Shown in pieces: positions 53,926-64,000 of a stretch of DNA of 64,000 nucleotides. Position numbers and translations under genes: made by a program. Source of the DNA: Xanthostigma xanthostigma (lineage: Eukaryota; Arthropoda; Insecta; Raphidioptera; Raphidiidae); assembly GCA_963575645.1 (NCBI GenBank), contig OY754466.1, positions 46,222,001 to 46,286,000 of the forward strand. Reading direction: 5' to 3'. The notes under the pieces were generated by a model that was not told the DNA's origin, searched no databases, and saw only the letters and a list, made by a program, of their open reading frames with translations. Each line of letters opens with the position of its first letter. Position 1 is the first letter of the stretch.

Positions 53926-54393
53926 ACCGACACCGAGCCTTGTTTAAATTTGTTTATTATTTTGTTTGTATACTATAAAAATGATGTCATAGAAGGTAAA
54001 CATGGCCCCTCGTATTTTCGCGTCAATTTTTATTTTAAATGAGTGCCATTTTGTCCCATAAAAAGATTACATTTAACCGAAATAAAAATTCCTGTGAACC
54101 AATACTACAATCTGAACATTTTAAGATATTTTAAAAATAAGAGTCAAATAAATTATTGAAGAATTCTAATCAGACGTTAATCAAAGATTTGAAAAGAGTC
54201 AAAAAGCCTAGTGTCAAACTCTGAAGTCATTGTTTTTGTAATTTTTAGGACTATGATTAAGAGTAGAAAAAAAACATGGAAAACTTTCTAACTAATTTGT
54301 TTTTCACTGAATCTCGAATTAGTATCTGGGAAGAACGGTTTTGAAACAGATGAACTATGGTAACGTATTAATACTGGTCATAACTTTTTAAAA

Positions 54394-54471
54394 CAAGATT
54401 TTAGAACGTCATTTGTTTTCAATTAAATGGAAAACTTCGTGTTTAGTTGAAAACAAATGACACTCTTAAAT
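54394..54471. repeat. Imperfect hairpin
   Basis: GTCATTTGTTTTCAATTAAA pairs with TAGTTGAAAACAAATGAC. Weaker pairing continues outward to about 54366 and 54494. Confidence 0.65.
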
Positions 54472-54494
54472 CTTATTTAGTATTGGTCATTACT

Positions 54495-55703
54495 TACGCA
54501 ATGATTTTTAAATAAAAAAATCTTCAATAACCCACGACCTTTTTAATTAATTTAAATTGCAAAGTTACAAGACGAAAATATTTAAAAACGTTTCAAGGAA
54601 TCAATTGATTAACTTCGATTGTTTCAATCAATGGTATACCGAATGTTATACAAACAATTAGATTTGTTTAATTTCTTTAATTGTTATATAGAATTATTAT
54701 GAAACTTAAAAGGCGCCGTTTACACTTGTCATTCTAATTGTCTAGACATTTTTAATACCATAAAATTCCAATCTAATAATTAGTTAGTAAGATAATTCAG
54801 ATAAATTCGATTTGTTGTTAAAAAATAAATAACAATGGAAAATAGTCATCACTTCTCGGGTTAGAATGAAAAAAAGAAACGGGGCTCTCAGAAGATTATT
54901 TTGATGTCCGTCGAGACACATTTTCTCTGGAACGGCTAGACGTACTGTGCGATCGGCGAAAGAAGACCGGTGGGGAAAGGGCAAGAAGTCGCTGATGTGT
55001 TCCCAAATTATCGGAATTCATAGGCGGCGCATAGCAAGGCATGCAAACAATGTATAGCTTTAAATTTTAAGGCATTATTTTGAGCCTCTAACTCGCATAT
55101 TTTAATTACATTCGCTATGACCTCCCTAGCGCCACTTCTAACTGTTTTTCTCTTTTTACTTTCCATTTTGATGATATTCAGACAACACCCCTCAACTTAG
55201 TCCGTGAACGCACACCTATGTACTGTCTGGTGTATGATTTTTTTGTACTGTTAGCAAGTGTCGCTGTATAGTCGTACGGCTATAGCAATAGTACAATTAT
55301 CGCGATAACACAATTGTTATACGTTTGGTCGACTGGACTCCCTTATTGCATAGAAGCGGTTCCAGGATCATTACCTTTTACTAATATAAAATACATGTGC
55401 GCTCTTCTGCAATAAGGTCATAGGACTACATTCCATAGACCGGTCTTCTTTTAAAAATCCAACAGTATCAAGTTTCTAACATCTAACTCAATGCAATTGC
55501 AAAAGATAAGGATCTTCAAAAAACCACATATTATGATACTGACGCACTTATTCATCAAAACCATAGATAAATATCTCTGATCAAAACCTATGGATGATGT
55601 TTCGTTGACTTTGAATCTTTAAAGGCACGAAAGAACGTCTCAGGAACCATAGCACAAATAAAGGAAAAAATTTGAAATCTTTAAATTCTAATTCTATGTC
55701 GAA
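54495..55703. other. Intergenic, no feature seen
   Basis: A 66-codon minus-strand frame at 54784-54984 has no recognisable domain. Confidence 0.4.
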
Positions 55704-56024
55704 TTATAGTAAGCGCCACGGATCTAAAAGGTTCTTAAGTTAGTCACAAACAGCGTCGCAAAGGCCCATTTTAGAGCCGTTGATACTCCCACCACCTCCC
55801 AGCTACCTGCACGGAACGAGCGCTCGTCGGTGATTGGCCGTGATCGCTCGTTGCCTTTGTCACTTGTCGCTTTCCTGCTTTAAAGTACAGTCTATTACGC
55901 TATTGTCAAGTTGTTATTGCTATGTTAGTTTTGTTGAGTTGCGAGTTTGTAGTTTTTCAACAGACTGCACAAGCGCAAGCCTGCATTTCCATCTAGCTTC
56001 CGAGCTTCGTGACGCGTACTATAC
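55704..56024. mobile_element. MITE family M1, copy C
   Basis: Left end AGTAAGCGCCACGGATCTAA and right end GAGCTTCGTGACGCGTACT, more decayed than copies A and B. The interior is close to copy B. Confidence 0.82.
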
Positions 56025-57310
56025 GTGACAAACTTAATTTAATTTAACCTCAACAAAGTATAATATCGATTTATTATAATGATACGAAATCCTCATGATT
56101 AGGTCCTACACGCACGGGTTCGTATTTTTACTATCACTTGTAGTTCATTTTCTTTAAAGGTAATATAATTCCAAAGAGGAAGGGGATAGAAATTATTAAC
56201 TGAATATTGATAGATTTACGATTTGCACGAAGAAGAATAGATAGTGACGTTATAACTTGATCATGATGACTTAAAAAAATAAAAAAAATACTGATAATCA
56301 TTCATAATATACATAATGAGACCTATTCTACTAACGATAGCCACAATGATTACCAAGTGCTTAGCAAAGACTGACTAATAACTTTTGATTCTGCTATAGC
56401 AAAGTGACTTGAATAGCATGTTAAACATTAGTGATTACAAGCAATGCTTATAAATTCTGTAATCACTGTGGTTACATAAGAACAGTGATTACGATACAAA
56501 TAGTAGAATATGGCTAAATATTTTATTGTTGATACCAAATTACGGGCTCATATTATTTATTATTCGCGTAATGTGATATTTTTCTAAACATTTGATAGCA
56601 TTTAACCCTATTTACTATTTTATTAAAAATTATTACCGTGGATTATAACATTTAATCGATTATTGATATTAATGCGATTGTTTTTTGTTGCTCATTTTTT
56701 TATCAAACTATTTTGTTTAAACATTTTACATTGTTTAAAATAATTAAACAATATTTTCAGTTTTCGTATTAACGGAATACATTTGTTGCTATGTTAAAAA
56801 TATTCGCAGCCATGAAATGAATAAGTACCTACAAATGCAGTGTTATCATGACAAATTATTGTTTTTTGTTTGTTTTAAATAAAAAATTGAAAATCTAAAT
56901 TATACTTTCTCACATGAGAACCTGCGTATTTTATAATTTTGAAGCTAAAAATGACTAAAAATACAGTTGCGTCCGATCCTCTAGTTTTTGAGATTTTTTT
57001 CTAAAGCAGGTTTCGAAACGCCAGCAATAGAAAACAATATTTTTTAAACATTTTTTTATGAAAAATTTCTGTTTTACTTAATGTTGGGAAATAGAAGACA
57101 TTTTTTTCACTTGTCAAAAATTTATTTGATTATTTATTTTGTTTTGAAATAAATTTTCACACGTATACTGTAATATTTTAATATCACTTTTAATATGGGC
57201 GTAAAATTGCAGGAACATCTTTGTAAGTTTTATAAATTTGAAAACAATTGAAATTATTTCAAAATAACTGACAAGTAATTAATGCCACAATTCAAAAAAT
57301 AATATGTATA
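56025..57310. other. Intergenic, no feature seen
   Basis: AT-rich without recognisable coding or paired repeats. Confidence 0.45.
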
Positions 57311-57947
57311 CAGTGTGTTCACCGAAAGTGGTAACAATGTATAATTCGTGTATCAGCTACTATAGGTACAAAAAACAGTAGTTTTTTGTTCAACTCGAGA
57401 TTTAATACTTATCGGAAACTGCTCAGGTATATTTTTTATACTTCAGACTCAACCGGAAGTGTACATGGATTTTTTTACATTTTTTAAATCTCCATTTTTT
57501 TCTCTATAATTTCACATAAAAGTTTCGTAAGTTACATAAGAAAATATTCAAGAAAAACGTTATCACTTATATTAATAAAATACACATTAATAATTATTAT
57601 TAATAATTAATTTACACGTGTGTGAAGTGATATGAAAAATAATATTTATTACTGTTTATTTAATTAATAAATTGATAACGTTTTTTCTGGAATATTTTCT
57701 TATGTAACCTTATGAAAATTTTATGATTTTATAGAGAAAAATAGAATTTCGAAAATGCAAAAAAATATATGTTGCCATTTGAAAAAAAAAATGCATGTAC
57801 AGTACCTAACTCCGGTTGAGTTTAAAGTTCAAAAAAAATATACCTCAGCAGTTCCCGATAGTAAACCTCGAGTTGAACAAAAAACTATTTTAAACTTTTT
57901 TTTGTATAAACACATTATTCACTGTTACCACTTGCGGTGATCGCACT
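57311..57947. mobile_element. Palindromic element, 640 bp, Tc1/mariner-like ends
   Basis: CAGTGTGTTCACCGAAAGTG at left and CACTTGCGGTGATCGCACTA at right. Inverted similarity runs through almost the whole element to a centre near 57620. Flanking TA. Arms are ~80% alike, so it is older than the other palindromes. The 61-codon frame at 57755 is incidental. Confidence 0.75.
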
Positions 57948-58873
57948 ATATATACAAACTCATTTTGTAAATATTTTACAAAAATTCAAATATTTTTTTA
58001 ACGTCGGTACACTTGATTCTACTCCAGCACTAGCTAAATTACAATTATTTTTTAATTATGTATTAATTGATAATGAATTAGATACATAATAATTTAATTT
58101 AAAATTGTTTGAAATAAGATAAAAATTATATTTTCTCTTTGCAGCATCGTGAAATTAGATTTTATTTTTAATAATCAATCGCGATGTTAATTGCGATCAA
58201 AAAATTTCGTCATTCAAAAAAGACAGTTCCCTGCCCACGTGATTGGAGACATGCCTTTTATCTGTCCGTTCTCTGAAAATAATCAATATAACCCAACCGC
58301 CATGAAATACCGGCGCCAAGCGATAAATGAAAATAGTGAAAATATAAATGAAAACTTTAATAACAAATAACTGCAGTGTGTTCTATTGACTTTCGTGTTT
58401 AATACTTAAATCTACTTACGTTAGTCAAGGTATTTAAAACGATTCGCAGGTATTTTTCAGTCGCGATTTTTTCGCGCACGCGCATTTATCAACACGACCG
58501 CACGCGCTACTGTTTCGCGACTAACTATGTAGATCACCTATGTCAAGTGAACTAAAAACCGCGTGTTGTACTCGCTCGCGCCGTTTCTGTCCATTTCACT
58601 GATTAGGGATGCGTAAAATTAACTGACGTTTTTCAAAGTGGACGATAGCGTCGTCTGGGGGATACTGGAGCGATCCAGTGTTGCAATCATATATATTAAT
58701 ACGCTAAGGTTAAGATGTTTGCTTCCCTTTTTAGAAAAAACCTCACAATTTCTCCACATAAATTACATATCATTTTACAGATAATTGCTTGCTCTACTGA
58801 CATCGACAACTAAAAAATTTATTATTGCTTTTGTTTTTGAAAATTAATTAAAATACAGCAACGCTGAACAAGG

Positions 58874-59145
58874 TCTGCCATCTGACGGCTTTAATTTTTA
58901 AACAACGTCAACACTTCTATCTGTCATCTGACCTTCATATTGTAGTACAACAGACACAATACTGCATACTGCCATCTGACGGCTTTAATTTTGAAACAGC
59001 GAGCAACGCTTAACAACGTCACAGCAATGCTACATGATGCCATCTGACGGCTTAGCTCAACGCTTTTGCTACTTGTGCCTCTATATGACAATTTTAGTAA
59101 AATATTTCTTCGATCTGTCATCTGAGCTTCATATTGTAATACAAC
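58874..59145. repeat. Irregular direct repeats of ~70-100 bp
   Basis: TGCCATCTGACGGCTTTAAT occurs near 58876 and 58971 and partly near 59038. GTCATCTGA(C/G)CTTCATATTGTA occurs twice (near 58922 and 59117). No coding. Confidence 0.7.
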
Positions 59146-59559
59146 AAAAAGAAGGACGTTACAAGCAGTGTGCCAAATTAGAAACGAATTGAATACCTGC
59201 AATCATATTTAAAAAATAATTTTGTAAAGTGATAATTATTATACTTATTTAGTGCGAATAATTCGCACAGGTCACTCTAGTAGTACATAAAATTGTACTG
59301 AATTAACGCTTCCTATTTCGGCGTTTCGGGGGATTTCTTATAACGGGGTGGTGACGATGCGATGGCGTTTTTCTTTGCGCAGTGAAAAGCAGAGGGCGTT
59401 TTGGGGAGCTCCTTAAAAAAACGATAACGGGGTGGTTTTTGCGTTTTAAAATTCGCCAAAAACGGAAGTCAGTAAACTGTTACCCAATAGTATCTTTTGA
59501 AGAAATTGGAGAGCGCTGAATAAAAAAAAATGTGGTTTAAAAAAATGTTATTTTTAATA

Positions 59560-59910
59560 CAGTAGAACCTCTTTAAGTCGAACCTCGATAAGTCGAAAAC
59601 TTCCAAAATTCGAAAAATGTTTTATTCCCTTCCCCTAAGCTCCAAAACCTCCATTACTGGAAATCTCAACCCTCTGTAGGTCGAAATAATCAGTGAGTCC
59701 CTACAAGCCATTTCTGTACATATTTACCCTCCTTAACTCGAAAAAATAAATTGGACCTCTATATCTCGAACATAGCAACTCAAAATTAGTTAGAATGAAT
59801 CTTAACCTCTACAAGTTGAATATTTCCTTACAAAATCCGCCTAAATCGAAAACTATAACTCGAATTTTTTTGGCGTCTCCTTTGATGTTTGACTTACAGA
59901 GGTTCTACTT
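59560..59910. mobile_element. pogo/Tigger-like MITE, 351 bp, TA duplication
   Basis: Left end CAGTAGAACCTCTTTAAGTC, right end GACTTACAGAGGTTCTACTT, flanked by TA on both sides. The CAGTAGAACCTC terminus is characteristic of pogo-type elements. Internal AAGTCGAA / CTCGAA motifs repeat many times. Confidence 0.82.
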
Positions 59911-60494
59911 TATAATGATTTTATTTAACAGCTATACTTAGAATGTCCCCGACTCGATAAAATTAAACCTTTGGAATAAGCTTAAAATGAGAATGGCTTA
60001 TTCAAAAAATTAAATCATATCGAGTTACGGGCTCCCTATTTAAAAAAAATATATATGTTTATATTTATGACCAATCAATAAAACGTTAAAAACATTTAAT
60101 TTCTTTTTTTATTGTTTTCTGACAAGTCATTAAAAATATGCCGCCTCAAATACGTGCCTGTTCCTTGTTAATCCTGTTTAAGTTTGTACTGAAAGAGTTA
60201 AAAGTTGCTCAATTTCATATTGTTATAATTTTCTCAGCCCTGGGAAACGTTAAGGTCGACCCCAAGCATGTTCAAAGTGACGTCACTAAAATGATCAAAG
60301 TACGCATTTTAGCGCCTTACAATTCAACTACCGCAAGGTAAAAGGACTTACGTTGGATTTTTGAAATTTTCTTACTATTTGAAGTTTGGTTTGTTTTTTT
60401 TTTTGTTTTAAGACCACCAACAGCCAGAGTTATTTGAACCAAACACCGACGCATATTTTCAATTTATTATTTTTTAAAAACTTTTGCTAAATCT
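59911..60494. other. Intergenic, no feature seen
   Basis: A 67-codon frame at 60138-60341 has no recognisable domain. Confidence 0.4.
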
Positions 60495-60502
60495 ATATTA
60501 GT

Positions 60503-61292
60503 CCGTGCCGGATTAATCATTAGGCAGAGTAGGCCACTGCCTGGGGGCCCCGCATCGACAAGGGGTCCGTGCACGCTTCAAGAAAAAAAAAACTTTTCAT
60601 TGAACGAAAATTTTATTTGAAAATTTGTATGAAATTTCCCAACAACAATACTGACCCATCAAAAAACCTGGATCATCAATTATCTATTAGAGCTGTAAAA
60701 GTAACGAGAAATTGTGTACCCGTATGTATTCGTTACTTAAAGAACCAGTACCCGTTACTTTCGTATCGTTACGTTACTCGTTACTTTTCATACGACATAC
60801 AATCGTGTACTAACAGCATCAAGCATGTACCATCGCATCGAGACGTGTCGCACACGTGATACGGTATGACTACGTTCGTATAACGTATAACCGCATCAAA
60901 CGAGTCGAACTGACATGGATACGACAGATGCGAGTAACGAAATGAATTTGTAAGTAACGATTCGTTACTTCGAGTCAGACGATGTACCCGTTACTCAGTA
61001 ACGAATACATACGGTTTGTTACAGCTCTATTATCTATAACCTATTCATTAAGACCATTTCAATAAAGCTAACGAGTCAGGTAAGGCGATGCTGCAGCATC
61101 TAGTCAAAGTAATCATGTTGTTACAATATCACCACAAAACACACAGACTGTGTGTTTTGTGAATATCACATAAGACATTGAAGTAACAGGATGCCTGGAG
61201 CCGATGATCTGGATGTTACTCACATCCCTTCATCAACTTGAAAAGACCTGATTGCATTGCCTAGGGGCCCGGACAGGGTTAATCCGGCCCTG
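60503..61292. mobile_element. hAT element, 790 bp, perfect 8-bp target duplication
   Basis: Left end CCGTGCCGGATTAATC and right end GGTTAATCCGGCCCTG, flanked by ATATTAGT at 60495-60502 and 61293-61300. GGGGGCCCC and GGGGCCCGG motifs lie just inside the ends. It hosts a second hAT element (60688-61029). Confidence 0.9.
60688..61029. mobile_element. hAT MITE, 342 bp, nested, perfect 8-bp target duplication
   Basis: TAGAGCTGTAAAAGTAACG at left, GTTTGTTACAGCTCTA at right, flanked by TTATCTAT at 60680-60687 and 61030-61037. Subterminal GTTACT / AGTAACG motifs repeat more than ten times. Confidence 0.93.
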
Positions 61293-61617
61293 ATATTAGT
61301 ACTTGGGGGTTTGTAACAGAATTTGTTAGACAGCAATACTTACCGTATGACTATGAGTGAGTAACTAGCATGAAAGATATCGTGGCAGAGTCGCAATTGA
61401 ACAATAATTAAATGTTCCAATTTCATTGGTTAGTTATCAAAATTATGATAAAAATGTTTAAGAACTCTATACTCCCTGGGTGCTGGATGTCAAGTGTGAA
61501 CACACATTTTCTAAAATACTCTGTTTAAGTGTTTTTCAACAGTGACAATAGATAAAATTTTGAAAAAAGCTTCTTAGATATGTGACGAGTATATTCTAAA
61601 CATTAGAATATTTCTCG

Positions 61618-61836
61618 GTGATATTTCTATGTGTTTTTAAACTACGAATGCGCGATTTCCTCATAAGAGCTCATGATAATTTCAGAATTTTAATAATTTT
61701 AAACGAGTTAGTAAACCGTCATGAAATTTTGAGTACTTATTCCAGAAATAAGGTATATATTAAAAATAAATTGATAAAATTTCTTTCGTATCTAAGTGAT
61801 CTGAGATACCCTTCATATACATTAGTAATCAAGTAG
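61618..61836 (+). pseudogene. Possible MED31-like relic
   Basis: A 72-codon frame. Residues 24-72 resemble the core of Mediator subunit 31: NELVNRHEILSTYSRNKVYI, then IKFLSYLSDLRYPSYTLVIK, against the family's Leu-Ala-Asn-x-x-x-Leu...Leu-x-Tyr-Leu...Pro-x-Tyr...Ile pattern. It stops just where MED31 would continue with Tyr-Pro-x-Cys-Leu. The similarity is read by eye and may be chance. Confidence 0.25.
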
Positions 61837-61947
61837 GGATCAAAGTTATCTGATTTTAAGCGAAAAAAACAAATAAGAGGATCGATACGCTGTTAGATGT
61901 AATTCAGAAGTTTGAAAATTTGCATTGAAAATTATTGTTTTTAAAAA

Positions 61948-63807
61948 ATGTCTGGCAAAGATCGTTATCCAATATTTCCTACGAGAGGCAACGAAACACT
62001 CATGCGTTCAAAACTGAAAACTGCACAGAAAGGATTCTCAATCATGAAAACAAAATCTGACGTCCTCCAAATGAAAAGCCGTCAATTGCTGAGACAAATA
62101 TTTTTTACAAAGGTACGAATGATTGATTTACTGAAAGAAGCGTTGATGCAATTGGCTGAAGCTAGATACACGGGCGGTAGTTTTGCGCCTCATGTTTTAA
62201 GTAATGTAACTGATAATGCTCAATTGAAAGTTTCAGCAAGAATAGACAACGTTGCTGGAGTTCAAATACCGGTTTTCGAATTACTTGATAGCGGTTACGA
62301 CATAAACAATTTAACGTGTTTGGGTCGCGGTGGCCAGAAGGTCAACGAAGCAAAACTTATGTTCCAGGCTGTGTTAGAATTTTTAGTTGATTTGGCTTCT
62401 TCTCAGTGCTCTTTTCTCAGAGTTGATAGTGCTTTAAAAATGGCGAGTATGAGATCGAACGCGCTTCAATACGTTGTTATTCCGCGAGTTACAAAAACTC
62501 AGCATTACATTGCGAATGAATTGGAAGAATTAGAACGCGAAGAATTTTTTCGTTTAAAGAAAGTACAAAATAACAAACGAAAGGAGGCTAAGGCAAGAGA
62601 CGCAAAACGTCTTGAAATTATAAAAGCAGAACATGACAGAGAGCTTGCATCTGATTTGGAGAAAAAAGAACATGATCGAGAAGAACATGATCGAGAAAAA
62701 TTTGAAAGAAATGAACGCGAAAGAAAAGAACGTGAAAGAAATGAACGCGAAAGAAATGAATATGAAACAAATGAACGTGGAAGAAAAGAATATGACAGGG
62801 AAAACAATTCCGAAGCAGACCGTGATGGAGAAAGGCGTGACAGAGAACATGCACACGAATTAGAAGACAAAATTTCAGTATCGTCATCTACAACATTTAT
62901 GAGTCGCTCGTATCATGCAAAAGAGCATTCTGATGATGATGAAAGAGAAAAACGTGAAAGAAAACAAGATGACAGAGATGAATACGACAGATCAGAACAT
63001 GACCGAGAAGAAACCGATCGAAAAGAACGTGAAAGTAGAATATACGGAATGGAACAAGATGACGGAAAAGACCGTGCAAGTCGAAAATTTGATATAAAAG
63101 AAGATGACAGAAAAGACCGTGCAAGTCGAAAAATTGATATAAAAGAAGATGACAGAAAAGACTGTGCAAGTCGAAAATATGATATAAAAGAAGACGACAG
63201 AAAAGACTGTGCAAGTCGCAAATATGATACAAAACAAGATGACAGAAAAGAATGTGCAAGTAGAATATACGAAATGGAAGATGACAGAAAAGACTGTGTA
63301 AGTCGAACATATGAAATAAAAGATGAGAGACAAGACTGTGCAAGTCGAAAATATGATATAAAAGAAGAAGACAGAAAAGACTGTGCAAGTCGAAAATATG
63401 ATATAAAAGAAGACGACAGAAAAGACTGTGCAAGTAGAATATACGAAATGGAAGATGACAGAAAAGACTGTGCAAGTCGCAAATATGATACAAAACAAGA
63501 TGACAGAAAAGACTGTGCAAGTAGAATATACGAAATGGAAGAAGATGACAGAAAAGACTGTGTAAGTCGAAAATATGAAATAAAAGATGACAGACAAGAC
63601 TGTGCAAGTCGAAAATATGATATAAAAGGGAATGATGGCAAAGAAAATGATAGAAAAGAACATGTAGATTGCCTGCATTGCAGATTGGAATATAAGGGAT
63701 CGGTTTCGTCGACAGTAGATAAAGGAAAAAAAGCAGACGAGGAAGATGAAGAAGACGAAGAGCCTACTTTAGATGCTTTGAAAAAAGATGATGACATTTT
63801 ATTTTAA
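61948..63807 (+). CDS. V-type proton ATPase subunit D-like protein with long charged repeat insert (intronless)
   Basis: 619 codons, one exon; subunit D proteins are normally ~245-260 residues. Residues 1-210 are subunit D, the central rotor stalk of the V1 sector: MSGKDRYPIFPTRGNETLMR, AQKGFS near 26, DNVAGVQIPVFE (100-111), RGGQ (127-130), NALQYVVIPR (171-180) and ELEELEREEFFRLKKVQ (191-207). The extreme C-terminus (acidic run, then DDDILF) matches the family's acidic Leu-Leu-Phe tail. Between lie a Glu/Arg/Asp-rich stretch (~225-300, repeated HDRE and NERER motifs), a Ser/Thr patch (310-322) and 14 tandem repeats (361-565). It starts at the family-typical MSGKDR. Lack of introns and an A9 tract ~80 bp after the stop suggest a retrocopy. 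It may be an alternative (for example germline-specific) rotor subunit; this is inference. Confidence 0.9.
   Translation: MSGKDRYPIFPTRGNETLMRSKLKTAQKGFSIMKTKSDVLQMKSRQLLRQIFFTKVRMIDLLKEALMQLAEARYTGGSFAPHVLSNVTDNAQLKVSARIDNVAGVQIPVFELLDSGYDINNLTCLGRGGQKVNEAKLMFQAVLEFLVDLASSQCSFLRVDSALKMASMRSNALQYVVIPRVTKTQHYIANELEELEREEFFRLKKVQNNKRKEAKARDAKRLEIIKAEHDRELASDLEKKEHDREEHDREKFERNERERKERERNERERNEYETNERGRKEYDRENNSEADRDGERRDREHAHELEDKISVSSSTTFMSRSYHAKEHSDDDEREKRERKQDDRDEYDRSEHDREETDRKERESRIYGMEQDDGKDRASRKFDIKEDDRKDRASRKIDIKEDDRKDCASRKYDIKEDDRKDCASRKYDTKQDDRKECASRIYEMEDDRKDCVSRTYEIKDERQDCASRKYDIKEEDRKDCASRKYDIKEDDRKDCASRIYEMEDDRKDCASRKYDTKQDDRKDCASRIYEMEEDDRKDCVSRKYEIKDDRQDCASRKYDIKGNDGKENDRKEHVDCLHCRLEYKGSVSSTVDKGKKADEEDEEDEEPTLDALKKDDDILF
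63028..63642 (+). repeat. In-frame 42/45-bp coding minisatellite, 14 units
   Basis: Units of 14 or 15 codons with consensus CASRKYDIKEDDRKD. Two main types alternate: the KYD type (SRKYDIKEDDRKD or SRKYDTKQDDRKD) and the IYEME type (SRIYEMEDDRKD). The first three units have Glu or Arg where later ones have Cys. Cys recur at residues 406, 421, 436, 450, 464, 479, 494, 508, 523, 538 and 552. All length changes are multiples of three. Confidence 0.95.
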
Positions 63808-64000
63808 ATTACCTAATATACTTATTTCAATTTGTCGTAGAAAACATTGTTTAATGTATTTTTTTTCTTGAATCAGTATTAATATAAAAAAAAATAGTAC
63901 CTAATTAAAATTTAGAATATGACAATAATTAATCAGTTACAGTATGACTTCTGAAATCGTGTGGACTCTACTTTATTTTGATGATATTTAAATAACCATC
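63808..64000. other. 3' flank of the V-ATPase D-like gene
   Basis: No canonical AATAAA. ATTAATATAAAAAAAAATAG near 63879-63898 could be a weak polyadenylation signal plus the remains of a retroposed poly(A) tail. Confidence 0.4.

Noticed and set aside
62897-63797. Long minus-strand frames (up to 294 codons) and other-frame plus frames opposite the repeat region
   Set aside because: They arise because the coding repeat is a multiple of three in length, which keeps all frames open. The plus-strand frame continues a known domain and is the real one.
1-64000. CRISPR array or prokaryotic operon structure
   Set aside because: No spacer-repeat pattern and no clustered prokaryotic genes. The window is clearly animal nuclear DNA.

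Overview
The window looks like AT-rich nuclear DNA of an arthropod, most likely an insect. It shows GT-AG introns in a ten-exon gene, an animal-type V-ATPase subunit D, tRNA-derived short interspersed repeats, and a dense load of small DNA transposons (hAT, Tc1/mariner, PIF/Harbinger and Ginger-like). The sequence alone does not fix the insect order. Only two genes are convincing.

Gene 1 (36344-47560, minus strand) is a ten-exon member of the SLC5 sodium:solute symporter family, closest by eye to the monocarboxylate/multivitamin branch (SMCT/SMVT). All splice sites are GT-AG and all phases agree. The product is 598 residues and ends in a class I PDZ-ligand-like Thr-Tyr-Leu. Its introns hold at least eight separate transposon insertions, some nested.

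Gene 2 (61948-63807, plus strand) is intronless and 619 codons long. Its first ~210 residues are V-ATPase subunit D (rotor stalk) and its last residues match the family's acidic Leu/Ile-Leu-Phe tail. Between them lie about 400 residues of charged sequence, including 14 tandem 14-15-residue repeats with 11 regularly spaced cysteines. It looks like a retrocopy that kept a long open frame and gained a repeat insert. It is the most interesting coding feature here.

The rest is intergenic and repeat-rich. From 1 to 36 kb it holds hAT-type elements with 8-bp target duplications, three copies of a SINE-like repeat with a tRNA domain in its middle, several kilobase-scale inverted repeats (8.2-9.2, 25.7-27.1 and 28.2-29.9 kb), and four very short hairpin MITEs between 29.5 and 34.1 kb. 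From 48 to 61 kb it holds a 2.6-kb palindrome whose arms carry ~185-bp tandem units, a palindrome at 57.3-57.9 kb, a pogo-like element at 59.6 kb and a hAT element nested in another hAT at 60.5-61.3 kb. I found no rRNA, CRISPR or viral features. Transposon calls rest on terminal repeats, target-site duplications and a few recognisable transposase fragments. No element appears autonomous.
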